Assembly (NCBI GenBank): GCA_035685165.1
Contig: DASRBI010000008.1
Span: 186,001 to 250,000, forward strand
Source of the DNA: DATFDN01 sp035685165
GTDB taxonomy: Bacteria > Pseudomonadota > Alphaproteobacteria > Acetobacterales > Acetobacteraceae
Direction: 5' to 3'
DNA length: 64,000 nt
The notes under the pieces are model-generated. The model did no database searches and had not been told where the DNA came from. It saw nothing but the letters and a program-made list of their open reading frames with translations. This document shows, one piece after another, positions 54,539-62,166 of this stretch (within the stretch, counting starts at the first letter, position 1; each line of letters begins with the position of its first letter). The translations under genes were made by a program, and so were the position numbers.

Positions 54539-55488
54539 CGGCACCGCCTCCGGTTATCATCGACTGCGATCCGGGCACGGACGATGCGATCGCGCTGCTG
54601 CTTGCCTTCGGCTCGCCCGAGCTCGATGTGCGGACGGTCACGGTCGTGGGGGGCAATGCGAGGCTCGCATGCACGCTGCCCAACGCCTGCGCGATCGTGG
54701 GTTTGGCGGGCGCTTCGGTGCCGGTGGTGGCAGGCGCCGACCGGGCGCTTCTCGGAACCTACGGCAACACGGCGCACGCGATGGGCGAGAACGGGCTGGG
54801 CGGTATCACTTTGCCGCCCGGGCCGGCGCCCGCGCCGGGCGTGGCGGCGGATGCGATCCGGGGCGTGCTGCGCGCGGCGGAGCAGCCCGTAACGCTGGTC
54901 GGGCTCGGGCCGGCGACCAACCTGGCGCTCGCGCTGCTCACCGAGCCGGCGCTGGTGCCGAAAATCAGGCGGATCGTGCTGATGGCCGGTGCCTGGGGCG
55001 AGGGCAACGCCACCCCGGCCGCCGAGTTCAACGCGCTCTGCGATCCCGAGGCGCTGGGCGCGCTCGTCGCCTGCGGCGCGCCCTTGGTGCTCGCCACGCT
55101 CGACCTGACAAGGCAGGCGCTCGCGACCGAGGCGCGGGTCGCGCGTATGCGGGCGGCGGGAAGCGGTCGGGCGGTGCAGATCGCGGCCGACATTGTGGCG
55201 AGCGTGCCGCAGTTCCCGCGCTATGGCGGTGACGGCTGGCCGCTGCATGATCCCTGTGCGGTGGCGTGGTTGATCCGACCGGAGCTGTTCACCACGCGGC
55301 CCGTGCGGCTGGAGGTGGATTGCGGCACGGGTCCGAGCCGAGGGCGGACGAATATCGACCGCTGGTGCGACCGGGCGGTTGCGAATGCGACGGTACTGGA
55401 GACGGTGGACGCGGAGGGGTTGTTCGGGCTGATCGGGGAGAGGCTGGGTCGGCTTGGTGCCGCCTCCTCGGTCCTCGCCCACACCTGA
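54535..55488 (+). CDS. Nucleoside hydrolase (inosine-uridine preferring family)
   Basis: A 317-aa enzyme cleaving the N-glycosidic bond of ribonucleosides. The calcium-binding N-terminal motif is IIDCDPGTDDAIALLLA, a central GLGPATNLALAL follows, then NALCDPEA and the catalytic HDPCAVAW. All canonical residues are present. The start overlaps the MBL gene in ATGA, making it the last gene of the three-gene unit. A palindrome (55494-55517) lies just after its stop. Confidence 0.92.
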   Translation: MTAPPPVIIDCDPGTDDAIALLLAFGSPELDVRTVTVVGGNARLACTLPNACAIVGLAGASVPVVAGADRALLGTYGNTAHAMGENGLGGITLPPGPAPAPGVAADAIRGVLRAAEQPVTLVGLGPATNLALALLTEPALVPKIRRIVLMAGAWGEGNATPAAEFNALCDPEALGALVACGAPLVLATLDLTRQALATEARVARMRAAGSGRAVQIAADIVASVPQFPRYGGDGWPLHDPCAVAWLIRPELFTTRPVRLEVDCGTGPSRGRTNIDRWCDRAVANATVLETVDAEGLFGLIGERLGRLGAASSVLAHT

Positions 55489-55493
55489 CTTCC

Positions 55494-55517
55494 CCCTCTC
55501 CGGCAGGCGGGAGAGGG
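55494..55517. repeat. CCCTCTCC palindrome after the nucleoside hydrolase
   Basis: Perfect 8-bp arms CCCTCTCC (55494-55501) and GGAGAGGG (55510-55517) around an 8-bp spacer. It belongs to the CCCTCTCC-type set also seen at 108, 56628, 60716 and 63375. It is followed by purine-rich sequence but no T-tract. It lies between two same-strand genes in an 87-bp gap. Confidence 0.7.
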
Positions 55518-55575
55518 AGAGGGAGGGGAATCTGGGCCGATGTTCGCGTGATGAAGTTGGAAGGAATGCGCTTCG

Positions 55576-56589
55576 ATGCCGCTGAAATTGACGGAACGGT
55601 TCGGCCGCGTGCGGCTGGGATTTTTCCCCTCGCCGCTACACAAGCTGGAACGGCTGTCGCGTGAGTTGGGCGTGGAGGTGTGGGCGAAGCGAGACGACGT
55701 TTCCTCGGGCCTCGCGTTCGGCGGCAACAAGATCCGCAAGCTCGAATGGCTGGCGGCGGACGCGCTCGCGCAGGGCTGCGACACGCTGGTGAGCATCGGC
55801 AACATCCAGAGCAATCACACGCGGCAGGTGGCGGCGGTCGCCGCCGTGCTGGGCATGAAGTGCCGGCTGGTGCAGGAGGAATGGACCAAGTGGGACGATC
55901 CCATCTACACGCGCGTCGGCAACATCCTGCTGTCGCGCCTGATGGGCGCGGAGACGGTGCTGGAGGGCGCAGGCTACTCCACTTCGGTCAAGGAGACCTG
56001 GGCGCGGGCGCTCGAGGATGTGCGGCGCGCGGGCGGCAAGCCTTATGCGATCCCTGCGGGGGCTTCGGATCACAGGCTGGGCGGGCTCGGCTACGTGCAG
56101 TTCGCCGAGGAACTGGCGCAGCAGGAGCAGGAGCTCGGCCTCTTTTTCGATACCGTCGTGACGGCGACTTGCACCGGATCGACGCAGGCGGGGATGGTGG
56201 TCGGGTTCCGCGCGCAGGCGCGGGAGCGGCGGCTGATCGGCGTCGACACCGCCGCCAATGCCGAGATGACTCGCGCGGCGGTGACGAAGATCGCGCGCGC
56301 GACCGCGGAGCTGATAGGCATGAACCGCGACATACGCGACGCCGACATTGTGATTGAGCCGCGCTTCTGCGGCCCCGATTACGGGCTGCCGGACGAGGCG
56401 ACGGTCGGCGCGATCCGCACCGCTGCGCGGCTCGAGGGGATGCTGACCGATCCGGTCTACGAGGGAAAGAGCATGGCCGGGCTGATCGCGATGGCGCGTG
56501 CGGGCGAGATTCCGCCGGGCAGCCGGGTGCTTTATGTGCATCTGGGCGGCGCGCCGGTGCTGAGTGCTTATGCGCGGGCTTTCGAGTGA
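55576..56589 (+). CDS. acdS: 1-aminocyclopropane-1-carboxylate deaminase
   Basis: A 337-aa PLP enzyme breaking ACC into 2-oxobutyrate and ammonia, which lowers plant ethylene. The lysine binding PLP is Lys52 in SGLAFGGNKIRKLE; SNHTRQVAAVAA and TGSTQAGMVVG follow. Residues that separate ACC deaminase from D-cysteine desulfhydrase are the deaminase type: Tyr295-Glu296 in DPVYEGKSM and Leu323 in VHLGGAP (one higher than in the Pseudomonas UW4 numbering). Length and N-terminus match AcdS closely. Confidence 0.9.
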   Translation: MPLKLTERFGRVRLGFFPSPLHKLERLSRELGVEVWAKRDDVSSGLAFGGNKIRKLEWLAADALAQGCDTLVSIGNIQSNHTRQVAAVAAVLGMKCRLVQEEWTKWDDPIYTRVGNILLSRLMGAETVLEGAGYSTSVKETWARALEDVRRAGGKPYAIPAGASDHRLGGLGYVQFAEELAQQEQELGLFFDTVVTATCTGSTQAGMVVGFRAQARERRLIGVDTAANAEMTRAAVTKIARATAELIGMNRDIRDADIVIEPRFCGPDYGLPDEATVGAIRTAARLEGMLTDPVYEGKSMAGLIAMARAGEIPPGSRVLYVHLGGAPVLSAYARAFE

Positions 56590-56757
56590 GGGCGGCCCGC
56601 ACCCTCGCCTAGCCTTTCCCCCTCTCTCGCAAGCGGGACAGGGAGAGGAACTCGTCGCGGGCACGGGTCGCAAGAAACCGTTGCAGCAGCCAGGATGCTC
56701 CCCTCCCCTCGCCGGCGCAGCAGGCGAAGGGAGAGGCTGGCTGCGGGGTGAGGGCGG
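56590..56757. repeat. Intergenic palindrome cluster
   Basis: Two imperfect inverted repeats of the CCCTCTCC type: one near 56628-56655 (CCTCTC...GAGAGG, long spacer) and one near 56702-56733 (CCCTCGCC...GGCGAAGGG with one mismatch). They lie between convergent acdS and the enolase-family gene. No gene is supported in this 168 bp. Confidence 0.45.
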
Positions 56758-57864
56758 CTAGCGCAGCACCGTCTCGGTCTTGCGCTCGATCAGGGCGAAG
56801 TCGATCTCCCCGCCCAGTCCGGGCTTGGTCGGCGCGTGCATCAGCCCGTCCTTGTCGATCTCCAGCTCCTGCGCCATGCCGTATTTGTGCGCGCCGTCCG
56901 GCAGCAAGACTTCCCACATCGTCGTATTGGGAATCGCCATGCAGAGATGCAGATTGGCAAGATTGTTGAGCGAGTTGCCGCTGTGGTGCACCTCATAGCG
57001 GAGGCCGAACGCCTCGGCGAGGTGCGCGGTTTTCAGCATGGTTGTCAGCCCGCCCTTGTTCGGGATGTCGCCGCGCAGATAGTCGGTGGCGCGCTCGGTA
57101 AGCCAGATCGGGTACGTGTCCAGGCCGCCCGCCGGGAACTCGGTCGCCATGATCGGAATGTCGAGCTTCTGGCGCAGCTTGACGTAGTTGTAGATGTCCT
57201 CGTCGGCCAGCGGGTCTTCGTACCAATAAAACCCCATCTCCTCGATGGCGCGGCCGACGCGCAGCGCATCGACGTAGTTGTAGCTCCAGGTCGAATCGAG
57301 CATGATGCGGAAATCATCGCCCAGCGCCTTGCGGACGGCGGTGCAGACCGCGATGTCTTTGTCGGGGTCGCGCGGCGGGTGAATTTTGTATGCTCGCCAG
57401 CCATTTGCTTTGAAACTTTGTGCCTGGTCGACATAGGCCGCCGGATCGGGCAGCACTTGCGAGCTTGCGTAGGCGAGAATGGACGTGCGGTGCGTGCCCA
57501 TCACCGCATGGACCGGGAGGCCGGCGATCTTGCCGACCAGATCCCAAAGCGCGGTATCGACCGCGCCGATGGTGCGGTAGCTGACGGTGCGCGAGAGAAG
57601 GCGCATCGAGTTGTGGATGCGCTCGCGCTCGAGCGGGTTCTTGCCCATCAGCAGCGGCTTGAGGCTGCGGATGAGCTGCGGGCCGTCCATTGACGCCGGG
57701 TTGCTCGCCGAACCGAGGAAGGCGTGGCCTTCGAGGCCCTGATCGGTGCGAATCCGCAGCAGGCCGAGATTGGACGTGCTCGGGACGGTCGAGCCGGTGT
57801 GGTACGAAGTGGGCGGGATGCCGTCCCACGTGAAGATCGTCAGCGTGACGTCGTCGATTTTCAT
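56758..57864 (-). CDS. Enolase-superfamily (mandelate racemase/muconate lactonizing) enzyme
   Basis: A 368-aa two-domain enzyme with an N-terminal capping domain (KIDDVTLTIFTWDGI...) and a barrel domain. A KxH motif YKIHPPR supplies the catalytic base, metal ligands are in MLDSTWSY, WYEDPLADED and ATEFPAG, and HHSGNSLNNLANLH gives the C-terminal histidine. This is the acid-sugar dehydratase/racemase type. The ATG at 57864 fits the family; the frame opens 33 codons earlier. It is convergent with acdS. The substrate is not known. Confidence 0.88.
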   Translation of the reverse strand: MKIDDVTLTIFTWDGIPPTSYHTGSTVPSTSNLGLLRIRTDQGLEGHAFLGSASNPASMDGPQLIRSLKPLLMGKNPLERERIHNSMRLLSRTVSYRTIGAVDTALWDLVGKIAGLPVHAVMGTHRTSILAYASSQVLPDPAAYVDQAQSFKANGWRAYKIHPPRDPDKDIAVCTAVRKALGDDFRIMLDSTWSYNYVDALRVGRAIEEMGFYWYEDPLADEDIYNYVKLRQKLDIPIMATEFPAGGLDTYPIWLTERATDYLRGDIPNKGGLTTMLKTAHLAEAFGLRYEVHHSGNSLNNLANLHLCMAIPNTTMWEVLLPDGAHKYGMAQELEIDKDGLMHAPTKPGLGGEIDFALIERKTETVLR

Positions 57865-57977
57865 CCGCGCCCTCCCGGTTGTTTGCGCCGACTGTCCTCC
57901 CGCGCCGCGCGGGCCGCAAGCGTCTCGCCTCCATCGCCGCGATCGGCCAGAGTGCGCGCGCACGACGGAGGAGAGCG

Positions 57978-58163
57978 ATGGCGGAGAAGGAGCTGATCGC
58001 GGCGCTGGCGAAGGCGGCGGGGCTGGAGCGCGCCTGGGCCGCGTTTCCCGACGACGTGACGGCGGCGGCCGAGCAGGCGCTTGGTCACGCGGCGGCGCTC
58101 AGCGATGCGGATGAACCGGGCGACGAGCCCTGGCCGCCGATGCGCGTGGAGACGGCGTGGTGA
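57978..58163 (+). CDS. Small amidase-partner-like protein (AtzG-like)
   Basis: A 61-aa acidic helical protein (MAEKELIAALAKAAGL... EPWPPMRVETAW) with GGAGGAGAG upstream of the ATG. It overlaps the amidase start in GTGA. Its size, position and a faint xxGL...EP.P pattern recall the AtzG/DUF4089 small subunits that accompany AtzE-type amidases. Sequence likeness is weak, so the assignment rests mainly on context. Confidence 0.5.
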   Translation: MAEKELIAALAKAAGLERAWAAFPDDVTAAAEQALGHAAALSDADEPGDEPWPPMRVETAW

Positions 58164-59551
58164 GCGGGCTCGCATGGCTGAGCGCCGCCGAGGCGGGGCG
58201 GCGGATCGCCGCTCGCGCGTTATCGCCGGTAGAACTGACACGGGCGCTGCTCGAGCGCATCGCCGCGCTCGATCCCAAGCTGCATGTGTTCATTCGGTTG
58301 GATGCCGATGCGGCGCTCGAGGCGGCGCGCGCGGCGGAGAAGGAGATCGCGGCCGGCCGATGGCGCGGGCCGCTGCACGGCATTCCGGTCGGGATCAAGG
58401 ACATCATCGATGTCGGCGGACTGCCGACGACGTGTCATTCGAAAATATTGCTGGACAACGTGGCGCGGGCCGATGCCGCTGCGGTGGCGCGGCTGCGGCA
58501 GGCGGGCGCGATCGTGCTCGGCAAGGTGGCGACGCACGAGTTCGCGATCGGCGGTCCTAGCTTCGATCTGCCCTTTCCGCCGGCGCGCAATCCGTGGAAT
58601 CCGGCGCACCACCCGGGCGGCTCGTCGTCCGGTTCAGGCGCGGGCGTGGCAGCGGGACTGTTTCCGCTCGCGCTCGGCACCGATACCGGCGGCTCGGTGC
58701 GGAACCCGGCAAGCTGCTGCGGCATCGTCGGGCTGAAGCCGACGTACGGACTGGTATCGCGGCGCGGGGTGTTTCCGCTCTCCTTCACGCTCGACCATGT
58801 GGGGCCGATGAGTCGGACGGTGGCGGATAATGCCCTGCTCCTGGAGGCGATCGCCGGGTTCGACCCCGCCGATCCGGGCAGCGCACCAGCGCGCGCGGAC
58901 GGATTCGCGCGCGAGATCGGCGCGGGCGTGCAGGGACTGCGGGTCGGCTTCGTGCGCCATTTCCACGAGCGCGACATGGAGGCGCACCCCGAAGCGGCCG
59001 CCGCGCTCGACGAAGCGGCGCGCCTGCTCGCCGCCGAGGGCGCGGAGGTGCGGACCGTGACGTTGCCGCCGCTCGGCGAGTTCGCCGCCGTGAACCGCAT
59101 CATCCTGACCAGCGAGGCGTTCGCGATCCATGCGCGCTGGCTGCGTGAGCGGCCCGGCGACTACGGCAAGCTCGCGCGGCGGCGGCTGTTGCCGGGCGCG
59201 TTCGTCTCGGCTGGTACGTTCGTGACGGCGCAGCGGTGGAGGCGGAAGATGATCGCCGCCGTGCAGGCGGTGTTGCGCGAGGTGGACGTGCTGATGTGCG
59301 CGAGCTCGATGGACCCGGCGAGCCGGATCGAGGACGAGGCCGAGACGTTGCGGACCTATCCGCGGCAGGCGCGGACGCCGTTCAACGTGACGGGCCATCC
59401 GGCGATCGCGATGATGGCGGGGCTCTCGCGCAGCGGACTGCCGCTCTCGGTGCAGTTCGTGGGGCGCTATTTCGAGGAGGCGCGGGTTTATCGCGTGGCG
59501 GCGGCGTTCGAACGGGCGGCGGGGTGGCAGGAGAGACGGCCGGATGTTTGA
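58160..59551 (+). CDS. Amidase-signature-family amidase
   Basis: A 463-aa amidase. The catalytic triad is visible: Lys in GIPVGIKDIIDVGG, the cis-Ser in PGGSSSGSGAGVAAG, and the nucleophile region TDTGGSVRNPASCCGIVGLKPTYG. It resembles the AtzE/GatA branch but is not GatA, since it lacks that operon and has a small partner instead. I use the second of two adjacent GTGs (58160), giving a GTGA overlap with the upstream gene. The substrate is unknown. Confidence 0.88.
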   Translation: MSGLAWLSAAEAGRRIAARALSPVELTRALLERIAALDPKLHVFIRLDADAALEAARAAEKEIAAGRWRGPLHGIPVGIKDIIDVGGLPTTCHSKILLDNVARADAAAVARLRQAGAIVLGKVATHEFAIGGPSFDLPFPPARNPWNPAHHPGGSSSGSGAGVAAGLFPLALGTDTGGSVRNPASCCGIVGLKPTYGLVSRRGVFPLSFTLDHVGPMSRTVADNALLLEAIAGFDPADPGSAPARADGFAREIGAGVQGLRVGFVRHFHERDMEAHPEAAAALDEAARLLAAEGAEVRTVTLPPLGEFAAVNRIILTSEAFAIHARWLRERPGDYGKLARRRLLPGAFVSAGTFVTAQRWRRKMIAAVQAVLREVDVLMCASSMDPASRIEDEAETLRTYPRQARTPFNVTGHPAIAMMAGLSRSGLPLSVQFVGRYFEEARVYRVAAAFERAAGWQERRPDV

Positions 59552-59570
59552 GGAAGGTTGCTGTCTTTTG

Positions 59571-59691
59571 CGTCATTGCGAGCCCGCGCGTGAGCGCGCC
59601 CTGGCGTACGCGGGGGAAAGCAATCCAGGACCGCCGCACGGGGCCGCACACCTGGGCTGCTTCGCCCTGTTCCACGGCGCTCGTAATGACG
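59571..59691. repeat. Imperfect-ended inverted-repeat element
   Basis: A 121-bp element bounded by CGTCATTGCGAGC (59571-59583) and GCTCGTAATGACG (59679-59691), whose arms match at 12 of 13 positions. It contains CAATCCAGG and TGGGCTGCTTCG segments. This is the layout of the dispersed TCATTGCGAGC intergenic elements common in alphaproteobacteria. It lies between the amidase and alpha/beta hydrolase genes and codes for nothing. Confidence 0.65.
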
Positions 59692-59707
59692 ACGGGGGAT
59701 GACGAGA

Positions 59708-60589
59708 ATGAGCGACGACCTGCCCGGCCCAGTTTCCCGCATCTATTTCTCCCAGCGGCTGCGGCTGCACTATGTGGATTGGGGCAATGAAGCGGCGCCG
59801 CCCTTGATCCTGCTGCATGGTGGGCGGGATCATTGCCGGAGCTGGGATTATGTCGCGAAGGCGCTGCGCGGCGACTTCCATGTGATCGCGCCCGATCTGC
59901 GCGGGCACGGCGACAGCCAGTGGTCGGCCTCGGGACACTATCCGATGGCGAGCTACATCTACGATCTGGCGCAGCTCATCCACTCGCAGAAGCTGGCGCC
60001 GGTTTCGATCGTGGCGCATTCGCTCGGCGGCAACATCGCGCTTCGTTACACTGGCATCTACCCGGACAGCGTGCGCCGGCTGGTGGCGATCGAGGGGCTG
60101 GGGCCGGGGCCGCGCGGCGCGGGCGAGCGCGACAAGAAGCCGATCCACGAGCGGATGGCGACCTGGATCACCGAGCAGCGGGCGCAATCCTCCGAGGTGC
60201 CGTGGCGCTATCCCTCAATCGAGGCCGCGCTGAAGCGGATGCAGGAAGCCAACAAACGGCTGTCAGCGGAGATCGCGCGGCACCTGACCGAGCACGCGGT
60301 GAACCAGAACGAGGATGGCACCTATTGCTGGAAATTCGACCCCTATGTGCGCGTCTGGCCGCCGAACGACATGACGCGCGAGGAGATTGCGTCGCTGTGG
60401 GCGCGCATCACCTGCCCGACGCTGCTCGTATGGGGCAAGGAGAGTTGGGCGACGAATCCTGCCGAAGACGGGCGGCTCGATTATTTCCGCGACGGCCGGG
60501 TGCTCGGCGTCGATGGCGCGGGGCACTGGGTACACCACGACCGGCTGGCGCTGTTCGTGGACGAGACGCGCAAGTTCCTGCTGGCGTAA
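59708..60589 (+). CDS. Alpha/beta-fold hydrolase
   Basis: A 293-aa hydrolase. LHGGRDHCRSWDYVA gives the oxyanion region, VAHSLGGNIAL holds the nucleophile Ser in AHSLGG, and GAGHWVHHDR holds the catalytic His. The acid is probably in LVWGKES or just after. I chose the second ATG (59708), because GGGGGA lies at proper spacing; the first (59699) would abut it. The substrate is unknown. It may follow the amidase functionally, but the repeat lies between them. Confidence 0.87.
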   Translation: MSDDLPGPVSRIYFSQRLRLHYVDWGNEAAPPLILLHGGRDHCRSWDYVAKALRGDFHVIAPDLRGHGDSQWSASGHYPMASYIYDLAQLIHSQKLAPVSIVAHSLGGNIALRYTGIYPDSVRRLVAIEGLGPGPRGAGERDKKPIHERMATWITEQRAQSSEVPWRYPSIEAALKRMQEANKRLSAEIARHLTEHAVNQNEDGTYCWKFDPYVRVWPPNDMTREEIASLWARITCPTLLVWGKESWATNPAEDGRLDYFRDGRVLGVDGAGHWVHHDRLALFVDETRKFLLA

Positions 60590-60715
60590 AGTCCCTCGTT
60601 GCACAGGTTTCTTTCACCCCTGCCACGCGCAAGCGCGCCGGCTGCCCGACGCCGCGACGCTTCAAGCCGCGCCGCGCCGAGGCGGGTCGGGGCCGCGCTA
60701 TGCGAGGCGGTCCCT

Positions 60716-60736
60716 CTCTGCCGCGATCCGGCAGAG
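60716..60736. repeat. CTCTGCCG palindrome
   Basis: Perfect 8-bp arms CTCTGCCG (60716-60723) and CGGCAGAG (60729-60736) around CGATC, followed by a run of G. It is the same general CCCTCTCC-type set as at 55494 and 63375. It lies immediately before the TGTACCG array. Confidence 0.6.
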
Positions 60737-60773
60737 GGGGGGAGGAACAGAGAGTGCCTGCGGTGCGAAAGTA

Positions 60774-60908
60774 TGTACCGCGTTGCGCGGCAGCGGGCGG
60801 GAAGTTGTACCGGCAACCCGGCATTCGGCCGCGATTTTGTACCGGCCGAACCGGCTCGCGCCGGAAAAATGTACCGACTTTCGACGCCGGCGGCGCGGTT
60901 TTGTACCG
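60774..60908. repeat. Five TGTACCG motifs at exact 32-bp spacing
   Basis: TGTACCG starts at 60774, 60806, 60838, 60870 and 60902, each exactly 32 bp apart. The extended consensus is about TTTTGTACCGG: bases before the motif are T/A-rich and the rest of each 32-bp unit differs. No sixth copy occurs at 60742 or 60934. The spacing is close to three helical turns, so all copies face the same side of the DNA. It looks like a protein-binding array or a multi-site transposon end; no transposase is nearby. Confidence 0.85.
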
Positions 60909-60923
60909 GGTCGGAAGGCGCCG

Positions 60924-62150
60924 TCAGGCGAGCGCGAAGAGCCGGAGCGCGACATCCGGTCCGGCGAGAATTTCCGCCAGGCGGATGCGGTCGGCCGGGG
61001 TGAGGGCGGCCTCGGGCGGCAGGTCGCGGATCGCCTCGGCGGCGCGGCGGAGCATGGAATCGTAGTCGGCGCCGCCGCCGAAGCGGCGGGCGGCGCCCTG
61101 CAGCCGGCGCAGGTCGCGCGCCGCGGCCTCGACCTGCGGCACCGCCCGCTCGGCCTCGGCCTCGCTGAGCGCGCAGGCGGAGGCGATCACGTCGGCGGCG
61201 AGCGCGTCGCCGAAGCGGGCGCGGCACCTCGTTTCCAGGGCCCGGGCGATCTGCTCCAGCCCCTCGCGCCGGCGCGGACCTGCGTTCCGCAGCACCGCCT
61301 CGAGCAGCAGGGCGGCCTGTTCGGCGGTGCGCGAGAGCTCGGCGAGCGGGGCACCTTCGATACCGCGCTCGGCCACGGAGCGGAGGTGGGCGGTGGCGGC
61401 ATCGAGCGCGAGGCTGGCGGCCGGCGAGGGGGCGAAGCCTGTCTCATGGCCGGCGGACGGGAGCGAACGGAGGATCTCCGGGGCGTAGCGGGGCAGGTGG
61501 GCGATCAGAACCGCGGCGAGCAGCGCATCGCCGAGCGGTCCGTCAGCCTGGTCGGCCCCGAACAGGACTTCGATCTCCTTGGCCTGGAGGCTCTCGCCCG
61601 CCGCGTCGCGCGCCGTCCAGGCGAGGATGCGGGGGGCATGGCGCAGCACCCGCGCCGCCCCGGCCGCGAGCGGGGCGAACTGGCCGGCGGGGAGCCCGAG
61701 TGCGGCCCATTGCGGGCACGGAGCGGCGCGGGCGGCCTCGGCCAGACAGGCGGCGGCGCGCGGCCAGATGTTCGGACCGATGGCGGCCGTCGCCTCGATT
61801 GGATCGCCGGCGAAGCGGGCGAAGGCCTGCTCCAAGGCCGGCGCCTGCGCGCCGAGCCCGGCCACGATGATGTCCTTAAACACCCCGAGCGCCGGGCGGG
61901 GCACGGTGGCATCGCCCGGCTTCCAGGTATTCGGTGCAACGATCACCGGGTCGAGCGGGCTGAACAGGAGGCGTCCGAGGCGGGGCGGCCGCGGCGGGCG
62001 GAGCCGCTTCAGCCGGGCGCGCAAGGGTGCCAGCACCGCGTCGGCGGCGCCGCGCTGTTCCAGCCCGTCGATCAGCGCGACCACTTGCGCGACCTGCCGG
62101 TCCTCGGCGGCGGCGAGCTTGCGGCTGGTCTCGGCGAAGGAGGGGGGCAA
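60924..62150 (-). CDS. Conserved-looking protein of unknown function (second of a pair)
   Basis: A 408-aa, mainly helical, Ala/Arg-rich soluble protein. I recognise no family. An N-terminal segment LRPPRPPRLGRLLFSPLDPVI is followed by TWKPGD and long amphipathic helices such as EIEVLFGADQADGPLGDALL. There is no signal peptide or membrane helix. The start is TTG at 62150 with GGAGAG 5 bp upstream; no ATG exists near the N-terminus. It follows the 62167 gene by 16 bp, so the two are one unit. Its 3' end lies 15 bp from the TGTACCG array. Confidence 0.75.
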   Translation of the reverse strand: MPPSFAETSRKLAAAEDRQVAQVVALIDGLEQRGAADAVLAPLRARLKRLRPPRPPRLGRLLFSPLDPVIVAPNTWKPGDATVPRPALGVFKDIIVAGLGAQAPALEQAFARFAGDPIEATAAIGPNIWPRAAACLAEAARAAPCPQWAALGLPAGQFAPLAAGAARVLRHAPRILAWTARDAAGESLQAKEIEVLFGADQADGPLGDALLAAVLIAHLPRYAPEILRSLPSAGHETGFAPSPAASLALDAATAHLRSVAERGIEGAPLAELSRTAEQAALLLEAVLRNAGPRRREGLEQIARALETRCRARFGDALAADVIASACALSEAEAERAVPQVEAAARDLRRLQGAARRFGGGADYDSMLRRAAEAIRDLPPEAALTPADRIRLAEILAGPDVALRLFALA

Positions 62151-62166
62151 GGTGGCTCTCCGAGCC

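Larger units (their letters stand above)
60590..60923. other. Gene-free 334 bp between convergent genes
   Basis: Contains two identified signals: the palindrome at 60716-60736 and the five-copy TGTACCG array at 60774-60908, both listed separately. It sits between the 3' ends of the alpha/beta hydrolase and the unknown-gene pair. The left 120 bp shows no gene or family I can support. Confidence 0.6.

Noticed and set aside
60774..60908. CRISPR array
   Set aside because: The repeated part is only about 7-11 bp and the units have no 28-37-bp conserved repeat; there are no cas genes.
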